26,341 nt of DNA from Alphaproteobacteria bacterium (GTDB taxonomy: Bacteria; Pseudomonadota; Alphaproteobacteria; UBA6615). Within the stretch, counting starts at the first letter, position 1, and every line of letters begins with the position of its first letter. The stretch is taken from NCBI GenBank assembly GCA_017643325.1, contig JAEPNS010000003.1:1-26341 (forward strand), given 5' to 3'. Under the pieces are notes generated by a model. It made no database searches. It was not told the origin of the DNA and saw nothing but the letters and a program-made list of their open reading frames with translations. The position numbers and the translations under genes are program-made. Positions 1 to 8,119 of this stretch are shown here, one piece after another.

Positions 1-243
1 GCGGAAACCGCCTCGGCGGAATCGGCACCGGCCGCACCGGCGCCCGAAGTCGCGGAAAAGCCGGCCGAGCCGGTCGCTGCCGCACCGGCGCCTGAAAAGG
101 CCCCGGCACCGGAAGCCGTCAAGCCGGCGGCCCCCGCGCAGCAGAGCCTGGCCGACATCAAACCGGCCAAGCCGCGCGAAGCCTCCGGCGCCGAAGAGGA
201 CATGCTGGAAATCCCGGCATTTCTCCGGCGTCAGGCGAACTGA
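1..243 (+). CDS. ftsZ: Cell division protein FtsZ, C-terminal end (5' truncated by window)
   Basis: The frame is open from the first base and ends at a TGA, giving 80 residues. Residues 1 to about 50 are almost only Ala, Pro, Glu, Val and Lys, as expected for the disordered C-terminal linker of FtsZ. The last residues, DMLEIPAFLRRQAN, match the conserved C-terminal peptide of alphaproteobacterial FtsZ, which docks the tubulin-like filament to membrane anchors such as FtsA. The GTPase domain lies outside the window. The following lpxC gene supports the call, because ftsZ-lpxC is a classic order at the end of the division and cell-wall cluster. A strong terminator follows directly. The identification rests on the tail motif and context only. 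Confidence 0.9.
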   Translation, partial: AETASAESAPAAPAPEVAEKPAEPVAAAPAPEKAPAPEAVKPAAPAQQSLADIKPAKPREASGAEEDMLEIPAFLRRQAN

Positions 244-257
244 CCGCAACAGTGGCG

Positions 258-292
258 AAAGCCCCGGATTTCTGAGGAAATCCGGGGCTTTT
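258..292 (+). terminator. Rho-independent terminator after ftsZ
   Basis: A perfect 15-bp stem (258-272 paired with 277-291) with a 4-base loop TGAG, ending in TTTT. It lies 14 bases after the ftsZ stop. It should separate ftsZ transcription from lpxC, implying that lpxC has its own promoter between 293 and 409. Confidence 0.9.
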
Positions 293-296
293 AGTT

Positions 297-373
297 CGTA
301 ACATTCTGTAACAAAGAGTGATTTGTAGGCCGACGCGGCGACTTGTTACACCCACACTCGAAATTACATGTAA
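297..373 (+). promoter_or_regulatory. lpxC upstream region with repeated TGTAACA-like sites
   Basis: The 117 bases between the ftsZ terminator and lpxC hold CGTAACA (297-303), TGTAACA (307-313, ten bases later on the same face), its exact reverse complement TGTTACA (344-350), and a 10-bp palindrome TTACATGTAA (364-373). This is the expected place for the lpxC promoter and control sites. No convincing -35/-10 pair was found, and no regulator can be named. Confidence 0.4.
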
Positions 374-409
374 ACGGCGCGGAAGCAGGCGCCGTATCGG
401 GGCAAAAGA

Positions 410-1324
410 ATGTCGAATGAAGTTCAAGACAGCGATATCTGGCAGCACACGCTGAAAAGCGAGATCGGCTGCAGCGGAACCGGCCTTCACACCGGCAACA
501 CCGTATCGATCTCGCTGAAGCCCGCCCCGGAAGACACGGGCATCGTGTTCCGGCGCACCGACGCCGGGAACGCGGACATTCCCGCCCATGTCGACAACGT
601 CGTCGAGGCGACGCTCTGCACCACGCTCGGGAACGCCGACGGCGTCACCGTCTCCACGGTCGAGCATCTGCTGGCCGCGCTGGCCGGCTGCCATGTCGAC
701 AACGTCATCGTCGAGGTGGACGGCCCGGAAATGCCGATCATGGACGGCAGCGCCGCCCCGTTCGTCTTCCTGATCGAATGCGCCGGTCTCGTCGCGCAGT
801 CGAAGCCGCGCCGGGTCATCGAGGTCCTGAAGCGCGTCGAGGTGTCCGAAGGCGGCCGCGAGGCGTCGCTCTCCCCGGGCAAGGGTTTCTCCGTCGGCTT
901 CGAGATCGATTTCGAGACCGATGCGATCGGCCACCAGGACAAGAACGTCAAGCTGGTCAACGGTACCTTCAAGGGTGAAATCTCGCGCGCGCGCACATTC
1001 GGGTTCGCGGAAGAGGTCGACCGTCTGCGCGAGATGGGCCTGGCCCGCGGCGGCAGCCTCGAGAACGCGGTTGTCGTGAGCGGCGACGAAATCCTCAACG
1101 AGGAAGGCCTGCGCTACGACGACGAGTTCGTCCGCCACAAGATTCTCGACAGCGTGGGCGACCTTTACCTCGCCGGTGCGCCGATTTCGGGCCACTTCCA
1201 GGGATACCGGTCCGGGCACGCCATGAACCACGCGATCGTGCGTGCGCTGTTTTCGGACCCGACGGCCTGGCGCTATGTCGAGGCCGAGGCCGAGGAACCG
1301 GAACTGCTCGTCGCCAACGGCTGA
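410..1324 (+). CDS. lpxC: UDP-3-O-acyl-N-acetylglucosamine deacetylase LpxC
   Basis: LpxC is the zinc-dependent cytoplasmic deacetylase that catalyses the committed step of lipid A synthesis. The 304-residue length is typical. Key residues are visible: STVEHLLAAL holds the general base E85 and zinc ligand H86; FVRHKILDSVGDLYLAG holds zinc ligands H243 and D247 and the conserved D251; SGH (268-270) gives the catalytic His270. HxGxGLHTG-like motif near residues 22-30 (SGTGLHTG) is the usual N-terminal signature. The start ATG has only a weak purine-rich site upstream (GGGGCAAAAGA), but no earlier in-frame start fits the family. It stands alone between two terminators, so it is probably monocistronic. 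In E. coli LpxC is controlled by proteolysis, but the C-terminus here does not let me predict that. Confidence 0.98.
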   Translation: MSNEVQDSDIWQHTLKSEIGCSGTGLHTGNTVSISLKPAPEDTGIVFRRTDAGNADIPAHVDNVVEATLCTTLGNADGVTVSTVEHLLAALAGCHVDNVIVEVDGPEMPIMDGSAAPFVFLIECAGLVAQSKPRRVIEVLKRVEVSEGGREASLSPGKGFSVGFEIDFETDAIGHQDKNVKLVNGTFKGEISRARTFGFAEEVDRLREMGLARGGSLENAVVVSGDEILNEEGLRYDDEFVRHKILDSVGDLYLAGAPISGHFQGYRSGHAMNHAIVRALFSDPTAWRYVEAEAEEPELLVANG

Positions 1325-1348
1325 CCGGCCACCCGAACCATTCTCCTG

Positions 1349-1374
1349 ACGGGCCGGTTTTCCGGCCCGTTTTT
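1349..1374 (+). terminator. Rho-independent terminator after lpxC
   Basis: A 9-bp GC-rich stem (1349-1357 with 1362-1370), TTTT loop, and a run of T at 1370-1374. It lies 25 bases after the lpxC stop. Confidence 0.9.
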
Positions 1375-1402
1375 GTTTGAATCCCCCGGTCCGTGGTATA
1401 AA
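1373..1402 (+). promoter_or_regulatory. Possible promoter of the bamD-recN-ligA group
   Basis: TATAAA at 1397-1402 resembles a -10 box and sits 80 bases before bamD. TTGTTT at 1373-1378 lies 18 bases upstream as a poor -35, overlapping the T-run of the lpxC terminator. Position after a terminator supports a promoter here; the boxes themselves are weak evidence. Confidence 0.35.
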
Positions 1403-1481
1403 TCGTGGATCGTACGGACGCGCCGCTGATGGGCAAGGGCGCGCCGGCAAGGGACAAACTGACGGAACGCCTGCGCCTCCG

Positions 1482-2327
1482 ATGACCAACCGCTCACGAT
1501 TCATACGCCCGCGCACGCCCGCACTGGTGCTGCTGGGCGCCCTCGCCCTCGCCGCCTGCTCGACCGACGAGCCGGAATATGTCGAACGGCCGGTGGAGGA
1601 GCTCTACAACGAGGCCGTCGACGCGGTCGAAACCGAGGAATACGCCCAGGCGGCGGACCTGTTCCTCGAGGTCGAGCGCCAGCACCCCTATTCCGTGTGG
1701 GCGACGAAGGCGCAGCTGATGTCGGCCTTCAGCTACTACTCCGACGGCCAGTATGACGACGCGATCCTCGCGACGGACCGCTTCATCCAGCTGCATCCGG
1801 GCAACCGCGACGTCGGCTATGCCTACTACCTCAAGGCGCTCAGCTATTACGAGCAGATCAGCGATGTGGGGCGCGACCAGCGCAACACCGAACAGGCGCT
1901 CCTGTCGCTCGAGGAGGTCGTCCGGCGGTTTCCCGAGTCCGATTATGCGCGGGACGCGCGCCTGAAGATCGACCTGACCCGCGACCACCTGGCGGGCAAG
2001 GAGATGGAAGTCGGCCGCTACTACCACGAGCGCGAGAACTACCTGGCCGCGATCAACCGATACAAGGTCGTGATCGAGAACTACCAGACAACCACCCACG
2101 TGCCCGAGGCACTCCATCGCCTGTCCGAGGCCTACATCGCGCTCGGCATCGAGCCCGAGGCACGCGCCAACGCCGCGGTGCTCGGCCACAACTTCCCGGG
2201 CAGCGAGTGGTATGTCGACAGCTACTCGCTGGTCGAGGGGGAGACGGAGCTCGATCTCGACGGCGACGGCGAACCGGATGTCCGCCCGCAAGAGCGCGGA
2301 TTCTTCGGCCGCCTCTGGCCCTTCTAG
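1482..2327 (+). CDS. bamD: Outer membrane protein assembly factor BamD (lipoprotein)
   Basis: BamD is the essential lipoprotein of the BAM complex that inserts beta-barrel proteins into the outer membrane. The 281-residue product starts with a positively charged stretch and a hydrophobic segment (residues 14-25) ending in the lipobox L23-A24-A25-C26, so lipidation at Cys26 is expected. The rest is TPR-like: ELYNEAVDAVETEEYAQAADLFLEV type helices, then FIQLHPGNRDVGYAYYLKAL, which fits BamD. I chose the ATG at 1482 because it places the signal peptide at the N-terminus. An in-frame ATG at 1377 would add 35 residues and bury the signal. A short Asp/Gly-rich tail (DLDGDGEPD) precedes the C-terminus. 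recN follows after 6 bases, which suggests co-transcription. Confidence 0.93.
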   Translation: MTNRSRFIRPRTPALVLLGALALAACSTDEPEYVERPVEELYNEAVDAVETEEYAQAADLFLEVERQHPYSVWATKAQLMSAFSYYSDGQYDDAILATDRFIQLHPGNRDVGYAYYLKALSYYEQISDVGRDQRNTEQALLSLEEVVRRFPESDYARDARLKIDLTRDHLAGKEMEVGRYYHERENYLAAINRYKVVIENYQTTTHVPEALHRLSEAYIALGIEPEARANAAVLGHNFPGSEWYVDSYSLVEGETELDLDGDGEPDVRPQERGFFGRLWPF

Positions 2328-2333
2328 TCCCGC

Positions 2334-4040
2334 ATGCTGCTTGAGCTGTCGATCCGGGACGTCGTCCTGATCGACCGGGCCGACCTGTCGTTCGGCCCCG
2401 GGCTCAGCGCGCTCACAGGCGAAACGGGCGCCGGCAAGTCCATCCTCCTCGATGCGTTCGGCCTGACGCTGGGTGCACGCTCGGATTCCGGACTTGTGCG
2501 CTCGGGCGCGGAGCGGGCGACGGTGAGCGCCACGTTCGACGAATCCGTGCGCGGCGACATCGCCGACCTGCTGGACGAGGCGGACATCGTGATCGATGCC
2601 GGCGAGGACGTGATCCTGCGCCGTGTGGTCGGCAAAGACGGGCGCAGCCGCGCCTTCGTGAACGACCAGCCGGTCAGCGTCGGCCTGCTGCGCCAGATCG
2701 GCGACGCGCTGGTGGAAATCCACGGCCAGTTCGAGCGCTTCTCCCTGGCGGAGGCGGCCCAGCAGCGCAACGCCCTCGACGCCTTCGCCGGATTGTCGGG
2801 CCAGCGCGACAAGGTCGCGCAGCTTCATGCCGCGTGGCGGACCGCCGCCGACACGCGCCGCGCGGCCCTGGAGGCCGCAAGCGCATCCCAGCACGAGGCG
2901 GACGAGCTGCGCGCCGCCCTCGACGAGCTCGAACGCCTCGACCCCCGCGAGGGCGAGGAGGCCGAGCTCACGTCCCGCCGGCAGTTGCTGCAGAACGCCA
3001 CACGGCTCGTCGAAACCCTGAACGAGGCGTCCGATGCGCTGTCCGGCGAACCGGGCGCGGATATCCTGCTGCAGCGCGCCGCGCGGCTGCTCGAGCGCGA
3101 CGACGCCATCGCCGGCGGCCGGCTCGCGCCGGTCATCGCGTCGCTGGACAAGGCCGGGGCGGAGCTCGCCGAGGCGGTCCAGGAGCTCAACTCCGTCGCC
3201 CACGCGCTCGATGCCGACCCGGGCGAGCTCGAGACCGTCGAGGAACGCCTTTTCGCACTGCTCGCGGCTGCCCGGCGTCACGGTGTCAGCGCCGACGAAC
3301 TGCCGCTCGTGCGCGAACAGGTGGCCACGCGCCTGCTCGCCATCGACGACCGGGACAACCATCTCGACGCGCTGTCGCAGGCCGTCGAGACATCGCGCCG
3401 CGCCTACAGCGAGGCCGCCGAAAAGCTGTCGGCCGCGCGCCAGAAGGCCGCGCGCAGGCTCGACAAGGAGATCATGCAGGAACTCCCGCCCCTGAAGCTC
3501 GAGAATGCGGCGCTCGCAACCCGCGTATCGCGGCTCGACGAGGGCGACTGGTCGGCCACCGGGATCGACGCGGTCGCCTTCGAGGTCTCGACGAACCCGG
3601 GCGCCGAGCCCGGCCCGCTGGGCAAGATCGCATCCGGCGGCGAGCTCAGCCGGTTCATGCTCGCGCTGAAGGTGGTGCTGGCGGGGACGTCCGGGTCGCG
3701 CACCATCGTCTTCGACGAGGTCGACACCGGAATCGGCGGCGCGACGGCCGCCGCCGTCGGCACCCGGCTCGCGGACCTGGCGGGCGGCGGGGAGAACCAG
3801 CAGATCCTGGTCGTGACCCACAGCCCCCAGGTCGCCGCCTCGGCCAGGGCGCACCTGCGTGTCGAGAAGCAGTCGGGCGGCAACAGCAACCGCACGGACG
3901 TCACCCTGCTCGACCCCGACGCACGGCGCGAGGAGATCGCGCGCATGCTCGCGGGGGCGGAAATCACCGACGAGGCGCGCGCCGCGGCCGAGCGCCTCCT
4001 CAGCGGCGAACAGGAACCCTCCGTCCAGGCGAACGCGTGA
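2334..4040 (+). CDS. recN: DNA repair protein RecN
   Basis: RecN is an SMC-like ATPase that tethers broken DNA during double-strand break repair. The 568-residue protein has the usual layout: Walker A GETGAGKS (29-36) at the N-terminus, a long charged alpha-helical region (about 150-390) expected to form the coiled coil, then the ABC signature SGGELSR (434-440), Walker B TIVFDEVDTGIGG (457-469) and the H-loop His496 in VVTHSPQ. Length is normal for the family. The gene begins 6 bases after bamD without an obvious Shine-Dalgarno site, so translation may be coupled to bamD. Its TGA stop overlaps the GTG start of the next gene. No LexA-type operator was recognised upstream. Confidence 0.97.
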   Translation: MLLELSIRDVVLIDRADLSFGPGLSALTGETGAGKSILLDAFGLTLGARSDSGLVRSGAERATVSATFDESVRGDIADLLDEADIVIDAGEDVILRRVVGKDGRSRAFVNDQPVSVGLLRQIGDALVEIHGQFERFSLAEAAQQRNALDAFAGLSGQRDKVAQLHAAWRTAADTRRAALEAASASQHEADELRAALDELERLDPREGEEAELTSRRQLLQNATRLVETLNEASDALSGEPGADILLQRAARLLERDDAIAGGRLAPVIASLDKAGAELAEAVQELNSVAHALDADPGELETVEERLFALLAAARRHGVSADELPLVREQVATRLLAIDDRDNHLDALSQAVETSRRAYSEAAEKLSAARQKAARRLDKEIMQELPPLKLENAALATRVSRLDEGDWSATGIDAVAFEVSTNPGAEPGPLGKIASGGELSRFMLALKVVLAGTSGSRTIVFDEVDTGIGGATAAAVGTRLADLAGGGENQQILVVTHSPQVAASARAHLRVEKQSGGNSNRTDVTLLDPDARREEIARMLAGAEITDEARAAAERLLSGEQEPSVQANA

Positions 4041-4960
4041 GCCCCGAGGCGCGCGAGCAGGCGATCGGATGGGGCTGGATCACTGCCATGGTGGTGATCT
4101 GGACGGGCTTCCACATGTCCGGGCGCATCGGTGCGGACCTGACCCTGACCCCCTTCGACCTGACGACACTGCGGTTCGCGGTGGCGGGGCTGTTGTTCCT
4201 GCCGTGGCTGCTCAGGCACGGGCTCGGCGGCATCAGCTTCGCGCAGGCGCTGCTGCTGGCGATGACCGCGGGACCCGGCTTCGCCTTCTTCGCCTTCGCA
4301 GGCTACCAGTTCGCGCCCGCGGCCCATGGCGGGGCGATCCTGTCCGGCGCCCTGCCCCTGTGCACGGCGCCGCTGGCCTGGTGGCTCGCCGGCGAGCGGA
4401 TGAGCACCGCGCGGATCCTGTCCGTCACCATGATCTTCGCCGGCGTGCTGTTTCTCGTGTTCGACGCGACCAGCCGGCCCGAACCGAACGTCTGGATCGG
4501 CGACCTTTCCTTCTTCATCGGCGCCGCATCCTGGTCCGTGTTCGCCGTGCTGGCGCGCAAATGGGGCGTCACCCCGATCCGCAGCGCCGCCATCGTCGCC
4601 ACCTTCTCGGCCGCGACCTTCACCCCCGTCCACCTGCTGTTCCTGCCCTCCAACCTCCTCGCCGCCCCGTGGCAGGAGGTGGCGGCGCAGTGGGTGTTCC
4701 AGGGGATCATCGTCTTTTTCGGCTCGACCTTCGGCTACCCCCGCGCTGTCGCCGCGCTGGGCGCGACGGCCACCGCCACCGGCGTCGCAATCGTCCCGGC
4801 GGCCGTGACCGTGATCGCATGGGTCGTGCTCGGCGAGACGCTCGACGCGCTCGCGATCGGCGGCGTGGTCCTCGTGGTGACCGGCATCCTCGCCGGGACG
4901 CTCCGGTTCCGGACCCGCCGTACCGCCCGGGCGGATGACGACGCGCCCGCGACGAACTAG
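4037..4960 (+). CDS. EamA/DMT-family transporter (substrate unknown)
   Basis: The 307-residue protein is almost entirely hydrophobic segments separated by short loops, fitting about ten membrane helices in two EamA repeats. WGWITAMVVIWTGFHM near the N-terminus and the second-half pattern GATATATGVAIVPAAVTVIA followed by LGETLDALAIGG are typical of this drug/metabolite exporter superfamily. The start is a GTG at 4037 whose last two bases form the recN stop (GTGA overlap), indicating translational coupling. The same frame runs open far upstream inside recN, but that part is Arg-rich out-of-frame translation. The tail is a short Arg-rich cytoplasmic stretch. EamA proteins export amino acids, nucleosides or other metabolites; nothing here identifies the substrate. 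Its place between recN and ligA is unusual. Confidence 0.9.
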   Translation: MSPEAREQAIGWGWITAMVVIWTGFHMSGRIGADLTLTPFDLTTLRFAVAGLLFLPWLLRHGLGGISFAQALLLAMTAGPGFAFFAFAGYQFAPAAHGGAILSGALPLCTAPLAWWLAGERMSTARILSVTMIFAGVLFLVFDATSRPEPNVWIGDLSFFIGAASWSVFAVLARKWGVTPIRSAAIVATFSAATFTPVHLLFLPSNLLAAPWQEVAAQWVFQGIIVFFGSTFGYPRAVAALGATATATGVAIVPAAVTVIAWVVLGETLDALAIGGVVLVVTGILAGTLRFRTRRTARADDDAPATN

Positions 4961-4971
4961 ATTTCCCAGCC

Positions 4972-7050
4972 ATGAGCGACGTCGCCGACATACCGCCCGG
5001 GGAACTGTCCGAGGACGAGGCCCGGGCCGCGCACGCCCGGATCGCGGACGAGATCCGCCTGCATAACGAGGCCTACTACCAGGACGACGCCCCGACCGTG
5101 TCCGATGCGGAATACGACGCCCTGTTCGCGCGTCTGCTGGCGCTGGAGGAGGCCCACCCGGGCCTCAGGACCGAGGACAGCCCGACCCAGCGCGTCGGCG
5201 CGGCGCCGGCGCAGGGGTTCGCGAAGGTGCGCCACAGTGTGCCGATGCTGTCGCTGGGCAACGCCTTCGACGAGGCGGATGTCGGCGAGTTTCTCGCGCG
5301 CATCCGCCGGTTCCTGAACCTGCCGGAAGACGATGCCATCGACATTGTCGCGGAGCCCAAGATCGACGGGCTTTCGGTGTCGCTGCGCTACGAGAAGGGC
5401 CGCTTCGTGCGCGGCGCGACCCGGGGCGACGGCAGCGAGGGCGAGGACATCACCGCCAACCTGCGCACGATCGGCGACATCCCGGACAAGATTGCGGGCG
5501 ACGTCCCCGACGTGATCGAGGTCCGTGGCGAGGTCTACCTGCCGAAATCCGCCTTCCTGAAGCTCAACGCCGCGCACGAGGAAGCCGGCGCAAAGGTCTT
5601 CGCCAACCCGCGCAACGCGGCGGCCGGCAGCCTGAGGCAGCTGGATGTCGCCGTGACCGCGAAGCGGCCGCTGCGGATGTTCGCCTATTCGTGGGGCGAG
5701 TTGAGCGCGGAGATCGCCGACACCCAGTGGGAATTCCTCGAAAGGATCTCCGGCTGGGGGTTCCAGACCAATCCCCTGTCGCGACGGTGCGGGACGCTCG
5801 AGGACATCATCGCCTTCCACACGGATGTCGGCGAACAGCGCGCGAGCCTCGACTACGATATCGACGGCGTCGTCTACAAGGTGAACCGGCTGGACCTGCA
5901 GCGCCGGCTCGGCTTTGTCAGCCGGGCGCCGCGCTGGGCCATCGCGCACAAGTTCCCGGCCGAACAGGCGATGACGGTCCTCAACGACATCGACATCCAG
6001 GTCGGACGCACCGGCTCCCTCACCCCGGTCGCGCGCCTCGAACCGGTCACGGTCGGCGGCGTGGTTGTCTCGAACGCGACGCTCCACAACGAGGACGAGA
6101 TCCGCCGCAAGGACGTGCGCATCGGCGACACCGTCGTGGTCCAGCGCGCGGGCGACGTGATCCCGCAGGTGGTCCGCGTCGTTGCGGACAAGCGCCCGAA
6201 AGGCGCCACCCCCTACGCGTTCCCCACACACTGCCCCGTCTGCGGGTCCGAAGCCGTGCGGGGCGAGGACGAGGCCGTGCGCCGCTGCACGGGCGGGCTG
6301 ATCTGCTCGGCGCAGGTCGTCGAGCGCCTCAAGCATTTCGTCTCCCGCGACGCCTTCGATATCGAGGGGCTCGGCGCCAAGCACATCACCGCGTTCCATG
6401 CCGACGGGTTCGTCGACGGCCCCGCGGATATCTTCCGGCTGAAGGCGCGCAGGGACGTGCTCCTGGAACGCGAGGGCTGGGGCGAACAGTCGGTCGACAA
6501 CCTGCTCGACGCGATCGAGGAGCGACGAACCATCGGCCTCGACCGGTTCATCTATGCGCTTGGAATCCGGCAGGTCGGCCAGGCCACCGCGCGGCTTCTG
6601 GCGCGCAACTACGGCACCCTCGACGCCTGGCGGGCGGCGATGAACGCCGCGCAGGACCGCGAGAGCGCGGCCTACCGGGACCTGCTGGATATCGACGGCA
6701 TCGGCGCATCCGTCGCCGAGGATATCCTTGCCTTCCTGCACGAGGACCATAACCGGCAGGTGCTCGATGACCTCGACGAACTGCTGGAGATCGAGGCGCT
6801 CGAGGCGGCCGACACGGACACCCCCGTCTCCGGCAAGACCATCGTCTTCACCGGCACGCTGGAGAAGATGACCCGGTCCGAGGCCAAGGCGCGCGCCGAG
6901 GCGCTGGGGGCGAAGGTGTCGGGTTCGGTCTCGTCGAAGACGGACCTGGTCGTGGCAGGCCCCGGCGCCGGGTCGAAGGCCAGGAAAGCCGCCGAACTCG
7001 GCATCGAGACCATCGACGAGGACACCTGGATCGACCTGATCGGCGGCTGA
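4972..7050 (+). CDS. ligA: NAD-dependent DNA ligase LigA
   Basis: LigA seals nicks in DNA during replication and repair using NAD. The 692-residue protein has every expected part in order: the Ia domain with YY and D in HNEAYYQDDAPTVSDAEYD (31-49); the nucleotidyl-transfer motif KIDG (130-133) with adenylated Lys130; motif RGDGSEGED; an OB fold (GRTGSLTPVARLEPV, near 350); a four-Cys zinc finger C421, C424, C439, C445; helix-hairpin-helix repeats (about 510-580); and a C-terminal BRCT domain (about 618-692, GKTIVFTGTL). It lies 11 bases after the EamA gene with no clear Shine-Dalgarno site. Adjacent recN and ligA is the usual alphaproteobacterial arrangement, here interrupted by the transporter. 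Confidence 0.99.
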   Translation: MSDVADIPPGELSEDEARAAHARIADEIRLHNEAYYQDDAPTVSDAEYDALFARLLALEEAHPGLRTEDSPTQRVGAAPAQGFAKVRHSVPMLSLGNAFDEADVGEFLARIRRFLNLPEDDAIDIVAEPKIDGLSVSLRYEKGRFVRGATRGDGSEGEDITANLRTIGDIPDKIAGDVPDVIEVRGEVYLPKSAFLKLNAAHEEAGAKVFANPRNAAAGSLRQLDVAVTAKRPLRMFAYSWGELSAEIADTQWEFLERISGWGFQTNPLSRRCGTLEDIIAFHTDVGEQRASLDYDIDGVVYKVNRLDLQRRLGFVSRAPRWAIAHKFPAEQAMTVLNDIDIQVGRTGSLTPVARLEPVTVGGVVVSNATLHNEDEIRRKDVRIGDTVVVQRAGDVIPQVVRVVADKRPKGATPYAFPTHCPVCGSEAVRGEDEAVRRCTGGLICSAQVVERLKHFVSRDAFDIEGLGAKHITAFHADGFVDGPADIFRLKARRDVLLEREGWGEQSVDNLLDAIEERRTIGLDRFIYALGIRQVGQATARLLARNYGTLDAWRAAMNAAQDRESAAYRDLLDIDGIGASVAEDILAFLHEDHNRQVLDDLDELLEIEALEAADTDTPVSGKTIVFTGTLEKMTRSEAKARAEALGAKVSGSVSSKTDLVVAGPGAGSKARKAAELGIETIDEDTWIDLIGG

Positions 7051-7130
7051 CGCCGTCTCACCGGACGAAACATGTCAACGGATCGGCTCGCGGTTCACGC
7101 CGCGCCCGCTACGCTTTCGAGAAACGAAAC

Positions 7131-7136
7131 AGGGAG
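7131..7136 (+). promoter_or_regulatory. Ribosome binding site that decides the start of the double-cupin gene
   Basis: AGGGAG lies 7 bases before the ATG at 7144. The frame has an earlier ATG at 7072 with no such site, so 7144 is preferred. Confidence 0.7.
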
Positions 7137-7143
7137 ATGCGCC

Positions 7144-7995
7144 ATGCCCCTTTCCGACAATCTCGCCCGGTTCGCCGATATCGCCGAAGACACCGAAGCG
7201 TTCCAGGACGTGCAGGACCCGGCCAACCGCCGGGTCATCAAGTATCCTGTCGCCCGGCACTCGGCCTATTCGCCGATCCGCAACCGCGAGGACCTGACGG
7301 TCGCCATCCTCGAATCCATGCCCGGCAAGGGGCCGAAGCTGCACGCCCACGACTACCCGGAAATCTTCTTCTGCCAGGAAGGCCGGTACGGGATCGTCTG
7401 GGGCGATCACGGCGAACACTGCGTGACCCTGAACCCGCTCGACACCTTCGCGGTGCCCCCGGGCATCAACCGGCTGGTGATGAACACCGGCGACTCGCCG
7501 GGGACCATGATGGTGCTGTTCGACACGACCCGCCGCGACCCGAACGAGGGGATCACCATGCCGGAGCACGTGATCGCCGAGGAGCGGGCGTCAGGCAAGG
7601 ACTACACCCGCCGCGCCGCCGCGGGCGTGCCCATGACCGAGGACGAGGTCGCCGAATATGTCGGCCTGTTCGCCGATCTGCCGGTTGCCGGAACGGACGG
7701 TGACATGCGCGTGAAGCGAGTCATCCGGACCGGCGACGGCGACGCGGCCATCGCCCACCCGCACAACCTGACCATGACACTGCTGGAGAGCGATCCGGGC
7801 GAGGCAAGCGACGAGTCCGCGCCTGCCGCGGACGAGTTGCTGATCTGCCTGAACGGCGCGGTGACGGTCGAAAGCCATGGCGAGGCGGTCTCTATGGCGC
7901 GCTTTGACACGCTCCCGGTGCCCGCCGGGACGCCGCGCAGGCTGGTCAACGGCTCAGGCGAACCGGCGACGGTGCTCGTGGTCGGGAAGCCCTGA
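7144..7995 (+). CDS. Two-domain cupin protein
   Basis: The 283-residue product contains two cupin beta-barrels. The first (about 50-130) shows the metal motif LHAHDYPE with H67, H69 and E73, but where the fourth ligand His normally stands in the second motif the sequence is PPGINR, giving Arg110. The second cupin (about 205-283) has no histidines at the metal positions and again ends PAGTPRRLVN, so it is probably structural. The start at 7144 is set by a Shine-Dalgarno site. The fold is shared by dioxygenases, isomerases and binding proteins; the protein is shorter than a typical gentisate 1,2-dioxygenase and I cannot assign a substrate. It sits alone after ligA, convergent with the thioesterase gene, and is followed directly by a large inverted repeat. 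Confidence 0.85.
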   Translation: MPLSDNLARFADIAEDTEAFQDVQDPANRRVIKYPVARHSAYSPIRNREDLTVAILESMPGKGPKLHAHDYPEIFFCQEGRYGIVWGDHGEHCVTLNPLDTFAVPPGINRLVMNTGDSPGTMMVLFDTTRRDPNEGITMPEHVIAEERASGKDYTRRAAAGVPMTEDEVAEYVGLFADLPVAGTDGDMRVKRVIRTGDGDAAIAHPHNLTMTLLESDPGEASDESAPAADELLICLNGAVTVESHGEAVSMARFDTLPVPAGTPRRLVNGSGEPATVLVVGKP

Positions 7996-8011
7996 GCGGA
8001 GGCTGAGTTCT

Positions 8012-8100
8012 TCATATGTCATGCCCGGACTTGATCCGGGCATCTCGGCACAGACCGAGACGAGATGCCCGGATCAAGTCCGGGCATGACGAGAATATGA
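8012..8100. repeat. Palindromic intergenic repeat (copy 1), perfect 30-bp inverted arms
   Basis: Two perfectly complementary 30-bp arms, 8018-8047 and 8061-8090, flank a 13-base spacer. The 6-bp outer ends TCATAT (8012-8017) and ATATGA (8095-8100) also pair. Each arm contains its own 9-bp hairpin (8021-8029 with 8035-8043, loop CTTGA). There is no T-run, so it is not a standard terminator. The core ATGCCCGGACTTGATCCGGG resembles repeats scattered between genes in many alphaproteobacteria. It lies between the convergent double-cupin and thioesterase genes. Confidence 0.92.
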
Positions 8101-8119
8101 CAGGCCATTCGTAGGAGGT

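Noticed and set aside
1..150. Repetitive GCACCGGCGCC-like DNA that might look like a repeat array
   Set aside because: It encodes the Ala/Pro/Glu linker of FtsZ. Units are irregular and there are no spacers, so it is not CRISPR.
1377..1481. Upstream extension of bamD to an ATG at 1377
   Set aside because: It would put 35 residues before a good lipoprotein signal peptide and overlap the probable promoter.
1494..3854. A 786-codon open frame on the minus strand across bamD and recN
   Set aside because: It is antisense to two clear genes. Its composition (Arg, Ala, Val, Asp rich, no domain) is what high-GC codon bias produces on the opposite strand.
4957..6750. Long minus-strand frame opposite ligA
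   Set aside because: LigA motifs are complete on the plus strand; the antisense protein is an artefact of GC-rich third positions.
7144..7995. Double cupin considered as gentisate 1,2-dioxygenase for the nearby aryl-CoA genes
   Set aside because: It is shorter than that family, the last metal His is Arg, and the second barrel has no metal residues. The assignment cannot be supported.
8012..8100. Inverted repeat considered as a rho-independent terminator or insertion sequence end
   Set aside because: There is no T-run on either strand, no transposase between or near the arms, and no target-site duplication was evident. It fits a dispersed palindromic repeat instead.
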